Source: Virgibacillus indicus
GTDB taxonomy: Bacteria; Bacillota; Bacilli; Bacillales; Amphibacillaceae
DNA length: 34,738 bases
Direction: 5' to 3'
Assembly: GCF_002266285.1 (NCBI RefSeq)
Contig: NZ_NPMS01000017.1
Coordinates: forward strand, 1-34,738
Positions 15,221 to 22,491 of this stretch are shown in pieces. Each line of letters opens with the position of its first letter. Within the stretch, counting starts at the first letter, position 1. The notes under the pieces were generated by a model. That model worked only from the letters and a program-made list of their open reading frames with translations. It made no database searches and was not told the DNA's origin. The position numbers were made by a program, and so were the translations under genes.

Positions 15221-16127
15221 AATTCCCCTTTTTTATTTTCGTAAAGGTCAGTGTTATACAAAAATGGTTATCTATTAAATCAGCCTGTACAGAGCCGTTC
15301 ATTTTCTCCATCAATGATTTCACAATAGAAAGCCCAAGTCCTGTTGAATGCTTTGTCCGCGAAACATCTTCTTTATAAAATCGAGTAAATATCTTATCAA
15401 AATCTAATGACTGCTCATGCTTGATTAAATTCGTGAAATGAATGAAAACCTCGTCTTCTTTCTCTTCTTCACGTATATTCAAATCTCCTTTTCCGTGAAC
15501 AATATAATTTTTTATTATGTTCTCAAATATTCTTTCCAGTGCATTTTCATTTCCTTTAATCTCTGATGCAGATTCTAAAAGTTTAAGAATTGGCTCACTT
15601 TCATTCTTTGTAAAATCATCAATAAAAGTAAAAAGACACTTTTTTAGCATATTTGTCATCTTTATAGGTTCCAGTTCTAGTGTAAAGCTAAGATTTTGCA
15701 GCTTTGTATATAAAAACAGTTCATCAACAAGCGTATTAATCTGTTTTATGCGAGTTTCTGCAAGTTCAATATATTTTGATTTCTCTTTTGTTTCTTCTGC
15801 ACGTTTTGCTAATTGAAGATAGCCATCCAGTGAGGTGATTGGTGTTCGGATGTCGTGGGACAGACTGACAATTGTCGTGTTAATTTCTTCACTTTTATGA
15901 ATAAATTCCTGGTTCAGTTCTCTTTGTTTACGGAGGATTGTGTTGCACCGATCAATCAAACTTGAAATTTCTCTTGGCTTGATTTGTGTTTGAATAAATT
16001 TGAAAGAATTATGTTTCGAAATAAAGGATAATTGATTCCCAATATCCTTTATCTGACTTTTATAATAAAGCAGGTAGATAGTTTGAAGAATGAGTAGCAA
16101 AATTAACAGGATGACGATGATTAGCAT
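15207..16127 (-). CDS. Sensor histidine kinase, short membrane-anchored type
   Basis: 306 aa. A single clear N-terminal membrane helix (residues 2-22) is followed at once by a cytoplasmic linker, with no extracellular sensor domain. H-box VSLSHDIRTPITSLDGY has the phospho-accepting His91, the N-box is RIFENIIKNYIVHG and the G-box is STGLGLSIVKSLM. Kinases of this build are found in antimicrobial-peptide resistance loci, where the transporter often contributes to sensing. Ribosome binding site GAGGAGGAGCTAATAC. The IS608-like element ends about 90 bp upstream, so the original upstream promoter may have been displaced. Confidence 0.9.
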   Translation of the reverse strand: MLIIVILLILLLILQTIYLLYYKSQIKDIGNQLSFISKHNSFKFIQTQIKPREISSLIDRCNTILRKQRELNQEFIHKSEEINTTIVSLSHDIRTPITSLDGYLQLAKRAEETKEKSKYIELAETRIKQINTLVDELFLYTKLQNLSFTLELEPIKMTNMLKKCLFTFIDDFTKNESEPILKLLESASEIKGNENALERIFENIIKNYIVHGKGDLNIREEEKEDEVFIHFTNLIKHEQSLDFDKIFTRFYKEDVSRTKHSTGLGLSIVKSLMEKMNGSVQADLIDNHFCITLTFTKIKKGNYDVE

Positions 16128-16217
16128 GTATTAGCTCCTCCTCAAAAAGAACAGTTTTTATAAATTGTAGATTGTTAGATTCAGTTTATCTAGATCTTAT
16201 CATTATATTTATCTTAC

Positions 16218-16577
16218 AGAATTTCCGAACGAGAAAGCCCACTTCTTTAGATGTGGGATCATAGTGAGGTCAGACAAGAGGAAGACTTTTAGCTACCTTA
16301 ATTGGAAATCATATAAGGTTAGATAGCTCAATTCATGCTATCTGTAAAACGATATGTGTCGTCAAGAACAAGACGCTAAAACACATCGAACGAAACCATC
16401 TGTACACTATGGTAATAGTGGTGTAGCCATAGGTGCTATATGCACTGCCTATGGAGGGGTAATGGGATACCCCGACCTTGAGGACTGTTCAAAACAGAAA
16501 TGGACTGCGAACGTTTAGTCACTCAAGAATCCCACTGACGTTAGTCAGCTTGCCCAATTTATGGGTGGGAGTCTCAA
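16218..16577 (+). mobile_element. 360-bp non-autonomous IS608-like element (no TnpA, no TnpB)
   Basis: The left end follows TTAC (16214-16217). It contains AAAG directly 5' of a hairpin (CCCAC-T-TCT ... AGA-T-GTGGG) with a mismatched T. The right end contains GAAT directly 5' of a hairpin-forming CCCACTGACGTTAGTCAG and finishes TCAA (16574-16577). TTAC/AAAG and TCAA/GAAT are the cleavage-site and guide tetranucleotides described for IS608. Between the ends there is no transposase or TnpB reading frame. The whole is a deletion derivative that would need TnpA in trans, comparable to palindrome-associated elements and MITE-like IS200/IS605 derivatives. Confidence 0.8.
16400..16577 (+). ncRNA. 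Probable omega RNA (TnpB guide RNA) scaffold without tnpB
   Basis: The right half of the element has the string of short conserved blocks seen at the 3' end of Bacillales IS605 elements: ATGGGATACCCCGACCTTGA, GGACTGTTCAAAACAGAAAT, GGACTGCGAACGTTTAGTC, CTCAAGAATCCCAC. In complete elements this region is the reRNA/omega RNA that guides TnpB, and its guide is the flank just past the right end. Here that flank is GATCTTATAGACATAG, inside the hydrolase gene. The 5' boundary is approximate. Without a local TnpB it could only act with one made elsewhere. Confidence 0.6.
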
Positions 16578-17617
16578 GATCTTATAGACATAGCGAGTCG
16601 CATCACTAATCGTACAGGAAGTGCAGGATTTGCCATTTGATTGACATCTCCCACAAAAAACAAATCCGATGCAGGATAATAAAACGCAAATGAACCCGTT
16701 GAGCCTGAATGACCCAATAATTCACCTTTTCCCATAAATAATGTCACAAGACCACCCAATGGAATTTTCATATATCCGGCACCGTAATGAATGGGGGACA
16801 TGGCGGCCTGCAATTTGTTATTGACTCCCAGTTCATGAAAAATAGTTTTATTAAACAACCTTCCTCCAAAAAAAGCCTTGATAAATATCATTAATTCACG
16901 AGCCGTAGAAATACAACCGCCACTGGCGCGAATACTTCTAATCGTTTTCGGAATATAAAAGGAAGTGTCCTTATAATAAACATTGGGAACAAAATCATCT
17001 TCATCTATCGGAAGGTATGTATTTTTGAGTCCTAAAGGGTCGAAAATAAATTGCTTATAAACATCTTCTAATGTTGAATTAGTAACTATTTCAATTACTT
17101 TTCCAAGTATATCAAAGTTTACATTTGCATAATGGGCTCTTTTTCCCATATCCGGTTCAAAGTGTGGTTTCAATTGTTTCGTTTTCGTTATGGTTTCATC
17201 AAAACTCATTTGCCTATCCTTATAGATAGCACGTTTTTTTGCCTTATTACTGCCTTCCTCTATGGCATCAGTCAATCCACTTGTATGAAATAATAAATTT
17301 GAGAGTGTAAGATCCATGGAATACTCTCGCCCCTTGTATATATGAAGGCTACTCAATGTATCTTCTTCAAAATATTTCGCTATTTTGTCGTCTAGTGATA
17401 GTTTTTCTTGCTCTCTCAAAATAAGAATACAAGTGCTTGTAAACAGCTTTGTAATACTTGCTGTTAGGATGGGGGTATCTGTCTTCTTACCTCCGTACTC
17501 AAGATGATATGAAAAGTCTCCGCCAGAGTTTTCTATAAGTAGCACAGATTCATGTATTTGTTTGTTTTTCGTAAATTTTTCGAAGACTTTTTTGATTTTT
17601 TGTTTTTGATTCTCCAT
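16574..17617 (-). CDS. Serine hydrolase, class C beta-lactamase/DD-peptidase fold; 3' end formed by the IS-like element
   Basis: 347 aa, without signal peptide. Catalytic motifs are Ser54-x-x-Lys57 in TASITKLF, Tyr-Ala-Asn in AHYANVNFD (about residue 163) and His-Ser-Gly in LLGHSGSTGS near residue 300, replacing KTG. The family includes esterases, DD-peptidases and penicillin-recognising enzymes. The ATG follows GGGGGATATAT. The stop codon TGA is the complement of the TCA in the right-end TCAA of the 360-bp element (16574-16577). The native C-terminus has therefore been replaced, though the length suggests only a few residues are lost. It lies upstream of the kinase locus and may once have been co-transcribed with it (inference). 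Confidence 0.85.
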   Translation of the reverse strand: MENQKQKIKKVFEKFTKNKQIHESVLLIENSGGDFSYHLEYGGKKTDTPILTASITKLFTSTCILILREQEKLSLDDKIAKYFEEDTLSSLHIYKGREYSMDLTLSNLLFHTSGLTDAIEEGSNKAKKRAIYKDRQMSFDETITKTKQLKPHFEPDMGKRAHYANVNFDILGKVIEIVTNSTLEDVYKQFIFDPLGLKNTYLPIDEDDFVPNVYYKDTSFYIPKTIRSIRASGGCISTARELMIFIKAFFGGRLFNKTIFHELGVNNKLQAAMSPIHYGAGYMKIPLGGLVTLFMGKGELLGHSGSTGSFAFYYPASDLFFVGDVNQMANPALPVRLVMRLAMSIRS

Positions 17618-18026
17618 ATATATCCCCCTATCTTTTTCATTACATTAAAATTTTGGCAGTTGGAATTATTCTATTATCCGGCCCTGTGTTCGACAATCCG
17701 GCCCGATTGTTGAACAAAAATTAAACTACAATCTTCAACTAATTGCCAGATAGCTCAACAGTCTTTTATTTAATATTAACATAATATTTCCAATATTATT
17801 AGAATAAAAAAGACAATCAAGTTTGGATTGTCTTTTTTTCTCTTGCACCCAATAGCTTAAGTGAAAAGCTTCAAAACACTTTTGCTTTATAAAATCTATT
17901 CCCTTAATGTGTAGGGCATATCAAAAAGACGCCTTCTTATTCTAGAAAAGCGCCCTATCGTGGTAGATACATTATCCTCATTTACTTCTTTGGATTAAAA
18001 AGGTTCATACTTTAATCCCTAGCATA
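17618..18026. other. Intergenic region with repeats, no gene seen
   Basis: 409 bp. Contains a short block GGCCCGATTGTTGAACA (about 17699-17716) that recurs at 20547-20563, a full-length dispersed repeat copy (17757-17866), and AT-rich sequence up to the stop of the DUF2812 gene. No reading frame of interest was found. Confidence 0.55.
17757..17866 (-). repeat. Dispersed terminator-type repeat, copy 6 (best hairpin)
   Basis: ACAGTCTTTTATTTAA, ATTAACATAATATTTCC and ATTATTAG, then a perfect stem AAAAAGACAATC (17807-17818) with GATTGTCTTTTTT (17826-17838) flanked by A and T runs on both sides, then CTCTTGCACCC and TAGCTTAAGTG. This is a fully formed bidirectional intrinsic terminator. Confidence 0.7.
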
Positions 18027-18596
18027 TTATTTTTCTTTTAACATTGAATACTTTCGATAAGCTCTATAAAAACTGCTGCCAAAGAAAACAACCATAAGTA
18101 CGGGAAGAGACCTCAAAAGGACAAATGGCGTTTCAAATAAAAGTGCCTTCCAAAACAATGAACCTTTCATACTCCAAAGACCTTCAGTTAAATATAATCC
18201 CGAATCCTTGTAAATCGAATAAGAAAAAAACAAACACAGCATACCCAACCAAAATGAATAACCCATTAATCTTTTATAATAATTACCCTTTGATTGGCGA
18301 TCCGAGAAGATTTCATTTTGATTATCTTCTTCTTTTTGCCAATACTGTTTTCCACCCAGCCGGTACCCCACTATATGGACCCAACCAAAATCATCATAAA
18401 TCGCTTTGTATTCTTTGAACTTTTTCTTTGGTAAATAATCTTGATAATCAAGTCGCATAACATATCTATTGTCCGTTTTTTCGAAAGTGTATATCCCCAA
18501 TCCACTAATATTTGTACAGCGATAGCCCTTTTGCAGTTGCTCGTTCAGCCATTGTTCTTCTTTTTTAATATCAAAAAACATGTTAAACATCTTCAT
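18027..18596 (-). CDS. DUF2812 membrane protein
   Basis: 189 aa from the ATG at 18594-18596; GGGATG of the preceding gene lies about eight bases upstream. The first 100 residues are soluble: MFNMFFDIKKEEQWLNEQLQKG, then YTFEKTDNRYVMRLDYQ and YDDFGWVHI, the DUF2812 pattern. Two membrane helices follow (about 115-133 and 155-178) and a charged tail. DUF2812 proteins are almost always encoded next to a PadR regulator, as here, with a 14-bp overlap. Their function is not known. The pair is probably a self-regulated envelope-linked module. Confidence 0.85.
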   Translation of the reverse strand: MKMFNMFFDIKKEEQWLNEQLQKGYRCTNISGLGIYTFEKTDNRYVMRLDYQDYLPKKKFKEYKAIYDDFGWVHIVGYRLGGKQYWQKEEDNQNEIFSDRQSKGNYYKRLMGYSFWLGMLCLFFSYSIYKDSGLYLTEGLWSMKGSLFWKALLFETPFVLLRSLPVLMVVFFGSSFYRAYRKYSMLKEK

Positions 18597-18900
18597 TTGA
18601 TTCATCCCTTCCGTACAAGGATAAAATATGCAATAGCCTTTCTTGTTCCATTTTCAAAATGGCGCTTCCTTCCACAGTTATCATATAAATTTTTCTCCGA
18701 CCTGAATTTCCAACAGATTCAATCCAACCATGTTTATTCAAGTTTTCAATCGCACCGTATAATGTACCAGCCGCTAAAATAACGGTACCATTACTTATTT
18801 TTTCTATCTTCTGCATTACGGCATAGCCATGGAGTGGCTCACGTAGAGCTAATAAAATATAATGCATGGTTTCAGACAACGGCAATAATTTATGTTTCAT
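18583..18900 (-). CDS. PadR family regulator of the DUF2812 unit
   Basis: 105 aa, the short PadR class consisting mainly of the winged helix: MHYILLALREPLHGYAVMQK, LAAGTLYGAIENLNKHGWIE, then the wing RRKIYMITVEGSAILK and one C-terminal dimerisation helix. It is first in a two-gene operon with the overlapping DUF2812 gene. Repeated CAGTT-AACT motifs and an AACTATATAGTT palindrome directly upstream (18913-18970) are likely autoregulatory sites. Confidence 0.92.
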   Translation of the reverse strand: MKHKLLPLSETMHYILLALREPLHGYAVMQKIEKISNGTVILAAGTLYGAIENLNKHGWIESVGNSGRRKIYMITVEGSAILKMEQERLLHILSLYGRDESNEDV

Positions 18901-18912
18901 ATTCTTACCCTC

Positions 18913-18970
18913 TATTCAGTTTAACTATATAGTTTGACTTAATAATAATGTAATACAGTTCAACTGAATA
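18913..18970 (-). promoter_or_regulatory. Operator region of the PadR-DUF2812 unit
   Basis: Contains a perfect 12-bp palindrome AACTATATAGTT (18923-18934), an 11-bp palindrome CAGTTCAACTG (18956-18966), and outer arms TATTCAGTT (18913-18921) / AACTGAATA (18962-18970). The two halves look like imperfect copies of a CAGTT-N-AACT unit. TTGACT (18970-18975 on the minus strand) could be the -35. Confidence 0.6.
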
Positions 18971-19043
18971 GTCAACAGCATTTTTAAAATTTATCGAAGG
19001 AACTTAAAGTAAAACCTTTATAATTAGGCAAAAATTTAATCTA

Positions 19044-19082
19044 AAAAAGTCGATTTCCTTTACGTTGGGAAATTGACTTTTT
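19044..19082. terminator. Intrinsic terminator, bidirectional
   Basis: AAAAAGTCGATTTCC (19044-19058) pairs with GGGAAATTGACTTTTT (19067-19082) except for one G-T pair, with an 8-nt loop. It lies 45 bp after the stop of the VOC gene, at the end of the ArsR-SRPBCC-VOC operon. Confidence 0.8.
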
Positions 19083-19127
19083 GTGTTCATTTTATTTAAA
19101 GTAACGGATAATGAAAGAACTTCTATA

Positions 19128-19526
19128 TTATTTTGGTAAATTAAGCTGCCAAGATACCCCAAAACGATCAACCAGCCAGCCAAATTTCTTACTGAAACCA
19201 TAATCGCCAATAGGCATAAGGGCTCCTCCACCATCAATCAATTTTTGATAAAGATTTTCAATTTCCTCTTCTGTATCGCAAATGACATAGATTGAAAATG
19301 AAGGTGTGAAAGAAAACTCATGTTTTATATTACTATCAATACACATAAATTCCTGCCCTTTTAATGCAAAAACTGCTTCCATCACAGTTCCTTCTTCCCC
19401 AGCTTCATTAGCTCCATAACGAACGATACTTTTAATTTCTGAATCCTCAATTAACGATGTGTAATAATTCATCGCTTCCTCTGCATTTCCCTCTTGAAAC
19501 ATTAAAAATGGTGTAACTTTTGACAT
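19128..19526 (-). CDS. VOC family protein, PhnB/YjdN-like
   Basis: 132 aa from the ATG at 19524-19526, which has AGGTGG seven bases upstream; a GTG three codons earlier is part of that site. It begins KVTPFLMFQEGNAEEAMNYY and ends FGWLVDRFGVSWQLNL, the pattern of PhnB-like VOC proteins, often annotated as 3-demethylubiquinone methyltransferase-like although they are not methyltransferases. It is the last gene of an ArsR / SRPBCC / VOC operon, a frequent grouping in Bacillales. The role is unknown, possibly binding of a small organic ligand. Confidence 0.85.
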   Translation of the reverse strand: MSKVTPFLMFQEGNAEEAMNYYTSLIEDSEIKSIVRYGANEAGEEGTVMEAVFALKGQEFMCIDSNIKHEFSFTPSFSIYVICDTEEEIENLYQKLIDGGGALMPIGDYGFSKKFGWLVDRFGVSWQLNLPK

Positions 19527-19567
19527 TTTATCCACCTTTCAATAGTATATATAATTCTTGCAGATGA

Positions 19568-20065
19568 TCAGCCTTTATAGCTGATAGATCCAGTTTCAAC
19601 TAGTTCTTTAAGTCCCATAAACATTAAGTTCCAGCCATGTTCAGATCCATCATGATACTCTCCTAGAGCTTTTTCCATATCTGCCTTTGTCCAGTTTTCT
19701 TCTGGGGCAACGTGTATAAGCTGGGTAAAAGTCATTTCACAGCCTGCAGAAATTTCTTTTAACTCAACAGTTATTGTATCTTCTAACTCACTAAATTGAG
19801 GCATTTTAAAAGTAAATACCAATTTTTTGGGAGGATCAATTTCAAGGTACTCTCCTACTGCTCGATAATCCTTTCCATCTCTATGGTCCACGATTTCCCA
19901 AGTACCTCCTGCTTTGGGGTCATTCTTTGCGACCTTATTCGTCCCTTCTAATGTAAAAAACCACTTTTTCATCATTACAGGATTCAACCATGCGTCAAAG
20001 ACCCTTTCAGGTTTTACATTAAATTCTCTTTTCATTGTTAATGTTGTAGTTGAGATGTTGTTCAT
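19568..20065 (-). CDS. SRPBCC (AHSA1/START-like) domain protein
   Basis: 165 aa. AHSA1-type ligand-cavity fold: TTLTMKREFNVKPERVFDAW, NPVMMKKWFF, GGTWEIVDHRDG, YLEIDPPKKLVFTF and the long C-terminal helix HGWNLMFMGLKELVETG. Such proteins bind hydrophobic ligands and are very often paired with an ArsR regulator, as here (20-bp gap). Ribosome binding site GGAAGGGGAATTTT. The ligand is not predictable. Confidence 0.9.
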   Translation of the reverse strand: MNNISTTTLTMKREFNVKPERVFDAWLNPVMMKKWFFTLEGTNKVAKNDPKAGGTWEIVDHRDGKDYRAVGEYLEIDPPKKLVFTFKMPQFSELEDTITVELKEISAGCEMTFTQLIHVAPEENWTKADMEKALGEYHDGSEHGWNLMFMGLKELVETGSISYKG

Positions 20066-20085
20066 AAAATTCCCCTTCCGATGTT

Positions 20086-20463
20086 TTAGTGTTCTTTCTT
20101 CTTCGCTTTCATTAACTCACTTTCCAGAAGGTCAAAACGATTGCTCCAGAATTTCTCATAAAAACGCAGCCATTCAGTAGCTTGAGATAATGATTCAGTA
20201 TTTAAGTGACATATGTGAGTTCTCCCATTTACGCTCCTTTCTACTAAATTTGCTCTCTCAAGAACCTTAATATGCTTTGAAATCCCAGCAAGCGACATAT
20301 CAAAAGGCTCTGCTAATTCAGAAACTGTCCTTTCTTTTTGCGCCATCATATGAACCATTTCTCTTCTTGTTGAATCAGCTAAAGCATGAAAAATGTAATT
20401 TAAATTATCATTATTATGGTTAACCATGTAGTTAAATATATCAGATATATTTTTCATATTCAA
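20086..20463 (-). CDS. ArsR family regulator
   Basis: 125 aa at most. Winged helix: LNYIFHALADSTRREMVHMM, KERTVSELAEPFDMSLAGIS, KHIKVLERANLVERSVNGRTH. No Cys metal-binding motif of the ArsR/SmtB type is present, which places it in the non-metal subgroup that accompanies SRPBCC proteins. The start is uncertain: the 5'-most start is TTG at 20461-20463, an ATG follows at 20455-20457, and another ATG at 20425-20427 matches the usual family start. None has a good ribosome binding site, and all lie inside or beside palindromes, so initiation may be weak or leaderless. Confidence 0.85.
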   Translation of the reverse strand: MNMKNISDIFNYMVNHNNDNLNYIFHALADSTRREMVHMMAQKERTVSELAEPFDMSLAGISKHIKVLERANLVERSVNGRTHICHLNTESLSQATEWLRFYEKFWSNRFDLLESELMKAKKKEH

Positions 20464-20473
20464 CCATTTGGTT
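20416..20473 (-). promoter_or_regulatory. Two operator-like palindromes at the ArsR start
   Basis: ATGGTTAACCAT (20416-20427, perfect 12 bp) and AACCATTTGGTT (20462-20473, arms of five bp) share the AACCA/TGGTT half-site and are 46 bp apart. They flank the candidate start codons of the ArsR gene, the normal position for autorepression. Confidence 0.6.
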
Positions 20474-20710
20474 AAATATAAAACATTTCAATTTCTCTTA
20501 TTTCCTATTTACTAATGAAGTGTAATTTTAGATCTTCCATAATATGGCCCGATTGTTGAAAACAAATTAATCAACACTCTTTAATTATCCTGATATTTAA
20601 GACAATAGGAGCCGCCATATCGACAACTCCTTGTTCCACTATCTAGCCTATAGTTCCTATAGTTGAACTAGCATTTTTGTATGAAGCTATATTAATTCTT
20701 TCCTGTTTAC

Positions 20711-21307
20711 TTAGGATACATTTAATTCCATATAGATTCTATACTTAAAGCCCTTCGTCTTTGAAAAGCTCTCCTTTTTTCTCTCCATTTCTGTAAAACC
20801 TAATTTTTTATATAATCGTAAGGCAATTTCATTTGTATCCACGACTTCTAAAATATAACGATGATAATCCTCATTCTCTAATACATAACTCATCAGAGCG
20901 GTTGAAACTCCTTTACCTCTCGCTTTTCCTGTGGTGGCAACACATTCGATATAACCGGTGTCATCTGGGTAGGACAACTTTTTATTAAACTCATTTTTCA
21001 TAAAATGATACGCGATACGCCCTTTAACATGACCAAATGAGTTTCTTAATATAGTTTTATCAATTGTCACTGCTCGTTTTTGGTTATTAGAACAAGCAAG
21101 AATTCCAACGATTTCTCCATCTAGAGTAGCAAAGTAAAAAACATCTGGGCAGACCATCTTCTCAAATGCATCAATTAGCTTATCTCGATCGCTTGAAAGA
21201 AACGCCAAATCTTTCTGATATCCATCAACAAAAACAGCTGCAAGCTCCCTGGATACATCTCTTTTACTCTCTCTCATTGATGTAACTTTAATATTATTGC
21301 TTTTCAT
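20711..21307 (-). CDS. GNAT family N-acetyltransferase
   Basis: 198 aa. The GNAT core includes VFYFATLDGEIVGILACSNN (strand 2-3 region), then YIECVATTGKARGKGVSTAL, the acetyl-CoA pyrophosphate loop with Arg-Gly-Lys-Gly, and YILEVVDTNEIALRLYKKLG, the strand-5 and helix pattern. It acetylates an amino group of an unknown substrate. Ribosome binding site GGGAGGGAATTAA. It lies 67 bp downstream of the TetR gene but behind a terminator and its own TetR-type operator (21328-21350), so it is probably transcribed separately and repressed by the neighbouring TetR protein. Confidence 0.88.
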   Translation of the reverse strand: MKSNNIKVTSMRESKRDVSRELAAVFVDGYQKDLAFLSSDRDKLIDAFEKMVCPDVFYFATLDGEIVGILACSNNQKRAVTIDKTILRNSFGHVKGRIAYHFMKNEFNKKLSYPDDTGYIECVATTGKARGKGVSTALMSYVLENEDYHRYILEVVDTNEIALRLYKKLGFTEMERKKESFSKTKGFKYRIYMELNVS

Positions 21308-21327
21308 TTAATTCCCTCCCATTAGTT

Positions 21328-21350
21328 AACTGACCGTCCGGTTTATTAAT
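21328..21350 (-). promoter_or_regulatory. TetR operator copy upstream of the GNAT gene
   Basis: A 23-bp block with core CTGACCGTCCGGTTTATTAA is repeated with one change upstream of the TetR gene at 22017-22039. It contains an imperfect palindrome around GACCG-TC-CGGTT. A shared site in front of regulator and neighbour is typical for TetR control. Confidence 0.7.
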
Positions 21351-21362
21351 ATTTATTTTAAA

Positions 21363-21383
21363 ACCCCTTCTATTTTAAGGGGT
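21363..21383 (-). terminator. Hairpin terminator overlapping the TetR stop codon
   Basis: ACCCCTT (21363-21369) pairs with AAGGGGT (21377-21383) across a 7-nt loop. On the minus strand it is followed by TTTAAAA. The stem includes the TetR stop codon (21375-21377). Moderate U-tract, so possibly an attenuator before the GNAT gene. Confidence 0.6.
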
Positions 21384-21980
21384 ACTATTTTTTAATATTC
21401 CTTTTAGGAAAATATCTATTGCACTCTGATAAAGCATGAGAAATTGTTTATCATTATAACCAACAAATTGTGTAATACTTAACCCTGTGAGCGTGCTGTA
21501 TAAAATATAAGCTAAATCATCAGGTGATTGATCACTTTTAAATTCTTTCCAACTTATTCCCTCATTTATTATTTGGTAGAAAACTTCATACTCCGGTTTT
21601 ATCAAATCAAATATCTTATTTTGCATCATCTTGTCTATATTTTCAGTGGCCATATATTCTGGAACAGTATGTGATAAAGTTTTTTGCATATCCGAAGCAT
21701 AGTATTTTGCAAGCAGGTAAAGTTTCTCTGTTGATGTTTCAACCTTTTTCGCATGTTCTTCCCACTCTTTTCTCCAAACCTCTGAAGATTTTCCTACTGT
21801 ATATAAGAACAACTCTTCTTTGTTTTTAAAGTGATAATAAATGCTGCCTTTGCTTATCTCACTAAACTCACGAATATCTTCCATTGAAGTTCCAGCATAA
21901 CCTTTTTGCTCAAAAATAATCTTTGCCTTTTTAGCAATAAGTTCCTTCGTTTTTTCACCTTGACCTTTTGGTCGAGCCAT
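21375..21980 (-). CDS. TetR/AcrR family regulator
   Basis: 201 aa. N-terminal helix-turn-helix: KELIAKKAKIIFEQKGYAGT, MEDIREFSEISKGSIYYHFK, NKEELFLYTV. The helical C-terminal domain is rich in aromatic residues, suggesting a hydrophobic ligand pocket. The start follows AAAGGAGAAAAGTTT. A CTGACCGTCCG operator lies 37 bp upstream and a second copy stands before the GNAT gene, so it probably represses both itself and the acetyltransferase. Confidence 0.92.
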   Translation of the reverse strand: MARPKGQGEKTKELIAKKAKIIFEQKGYAGTSMEDIREFSEISKGSIYYHFKNKEELFLYTVGKSSEVWRKEWEEHAKKVETSTEKLYLLAKYYASDMQKTLSHTVPEYMATENIDKMMQNKIFDLIKPEYEVFYQIINEGISWKEFKSDQSPDDLAYILYSTLTGLSITQFVGYNDKQFLMLYQSAIDIFLKGILKNSTP

Positions 21981-22016
21981 AAACTTTTCTCCTTTACTTG
22001 ATAACCGCTAATCATA

Positions 22017-22039
22017 AACTGACCGTCCGTTTTATTAAT
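22017..22039 (-). promoter_or_regulatory. TetR operator copy upstream of the TetR gene
   Basis: Second copy of the 23-bp block (core CTGACCGTCCGTTTTATTAA) found at 21328-21350. It is 22 of 23 identical, in the same orientation, and ends 37 bp upstream of the TetR start codon. Confidence 0.7.
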
Positions 22040-22147
22040 TGTAAAACAAGATAAAGTTAAATTCAAGTCCTTTTTCATGACAGCAGCCTTATTAAAATAT
22101 AAAAAACTCATATTTGTATCTTGTTTCAGACCGCCATCAAAAGCATC

Positions 22148-22264
22148 CTATTTTTTCTTGGCCAGTTCCCACTGGTTCCCCCAAACTACTTGAAAGCCAC
22201 CAGCTTTCTCAAGTCCCACACGAAAACCACCAACACCCGCAAATAATTCAATTGTATTCAACAT
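22148..22264 (-). pseudogene. N-terminal relic of a DNA cytosine-5 methyltransferase
   Basis: From the ATG at 22262-22264, preceded by GGTGGTATGTATT, the minus strand reads MLNTIELFAGVGGFRVGLEK, then AGGFQVVWGNQWELAKKK and TAG at 22148-22150. ELFAGVGGFRVGLEKAG is motif I (AdoMet binding) of the Dcm family, and VVWGNQWE fits the second strand. After the amber codon, DAF continues the expected pattern for three residues, then similarity ends abruptly. The catalytic PC motif and the rest are missing, so this is a truncated remnant of a methyltransferase, perhaps of a restriction-modification system. Confidence 0.8.
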
Positions 22265-22491
22265 AATACATACCACCATCCTAGAAAAGTTAAAATTCCA
22301 CTTATTCTATGGGTTGTAGCGAATATCACAACGAACCTCAGACTTACTCGACATCAACCCATTTGATCTGGCCTTGAAATTGTTATAGATAAAAAGAACA
22401 TAAAAAAAGAAGCAGTTCGTTTTTGTCACTCTCCTAACCATGCTGAATTACTGATTCTTACCGGTTTTTCTACTTAATTATTACTTCGACT

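Noticed and set aside
16218..16577. The structured 360-bp region as a riboswitch or T-box leader of the neighbouring genes
   Set aside because: Its conserved blocks run on the plus strand while both neighbours are on the minus strand, and the terminal tetranucleotides identify it as an IS200/IS605-type element.
21854..22111. 85-codon minus-strand frame overlapping the TetR start
   Set aside because: It is out of frame with the TetR gene, covers its operator, and has no recognisable domain.
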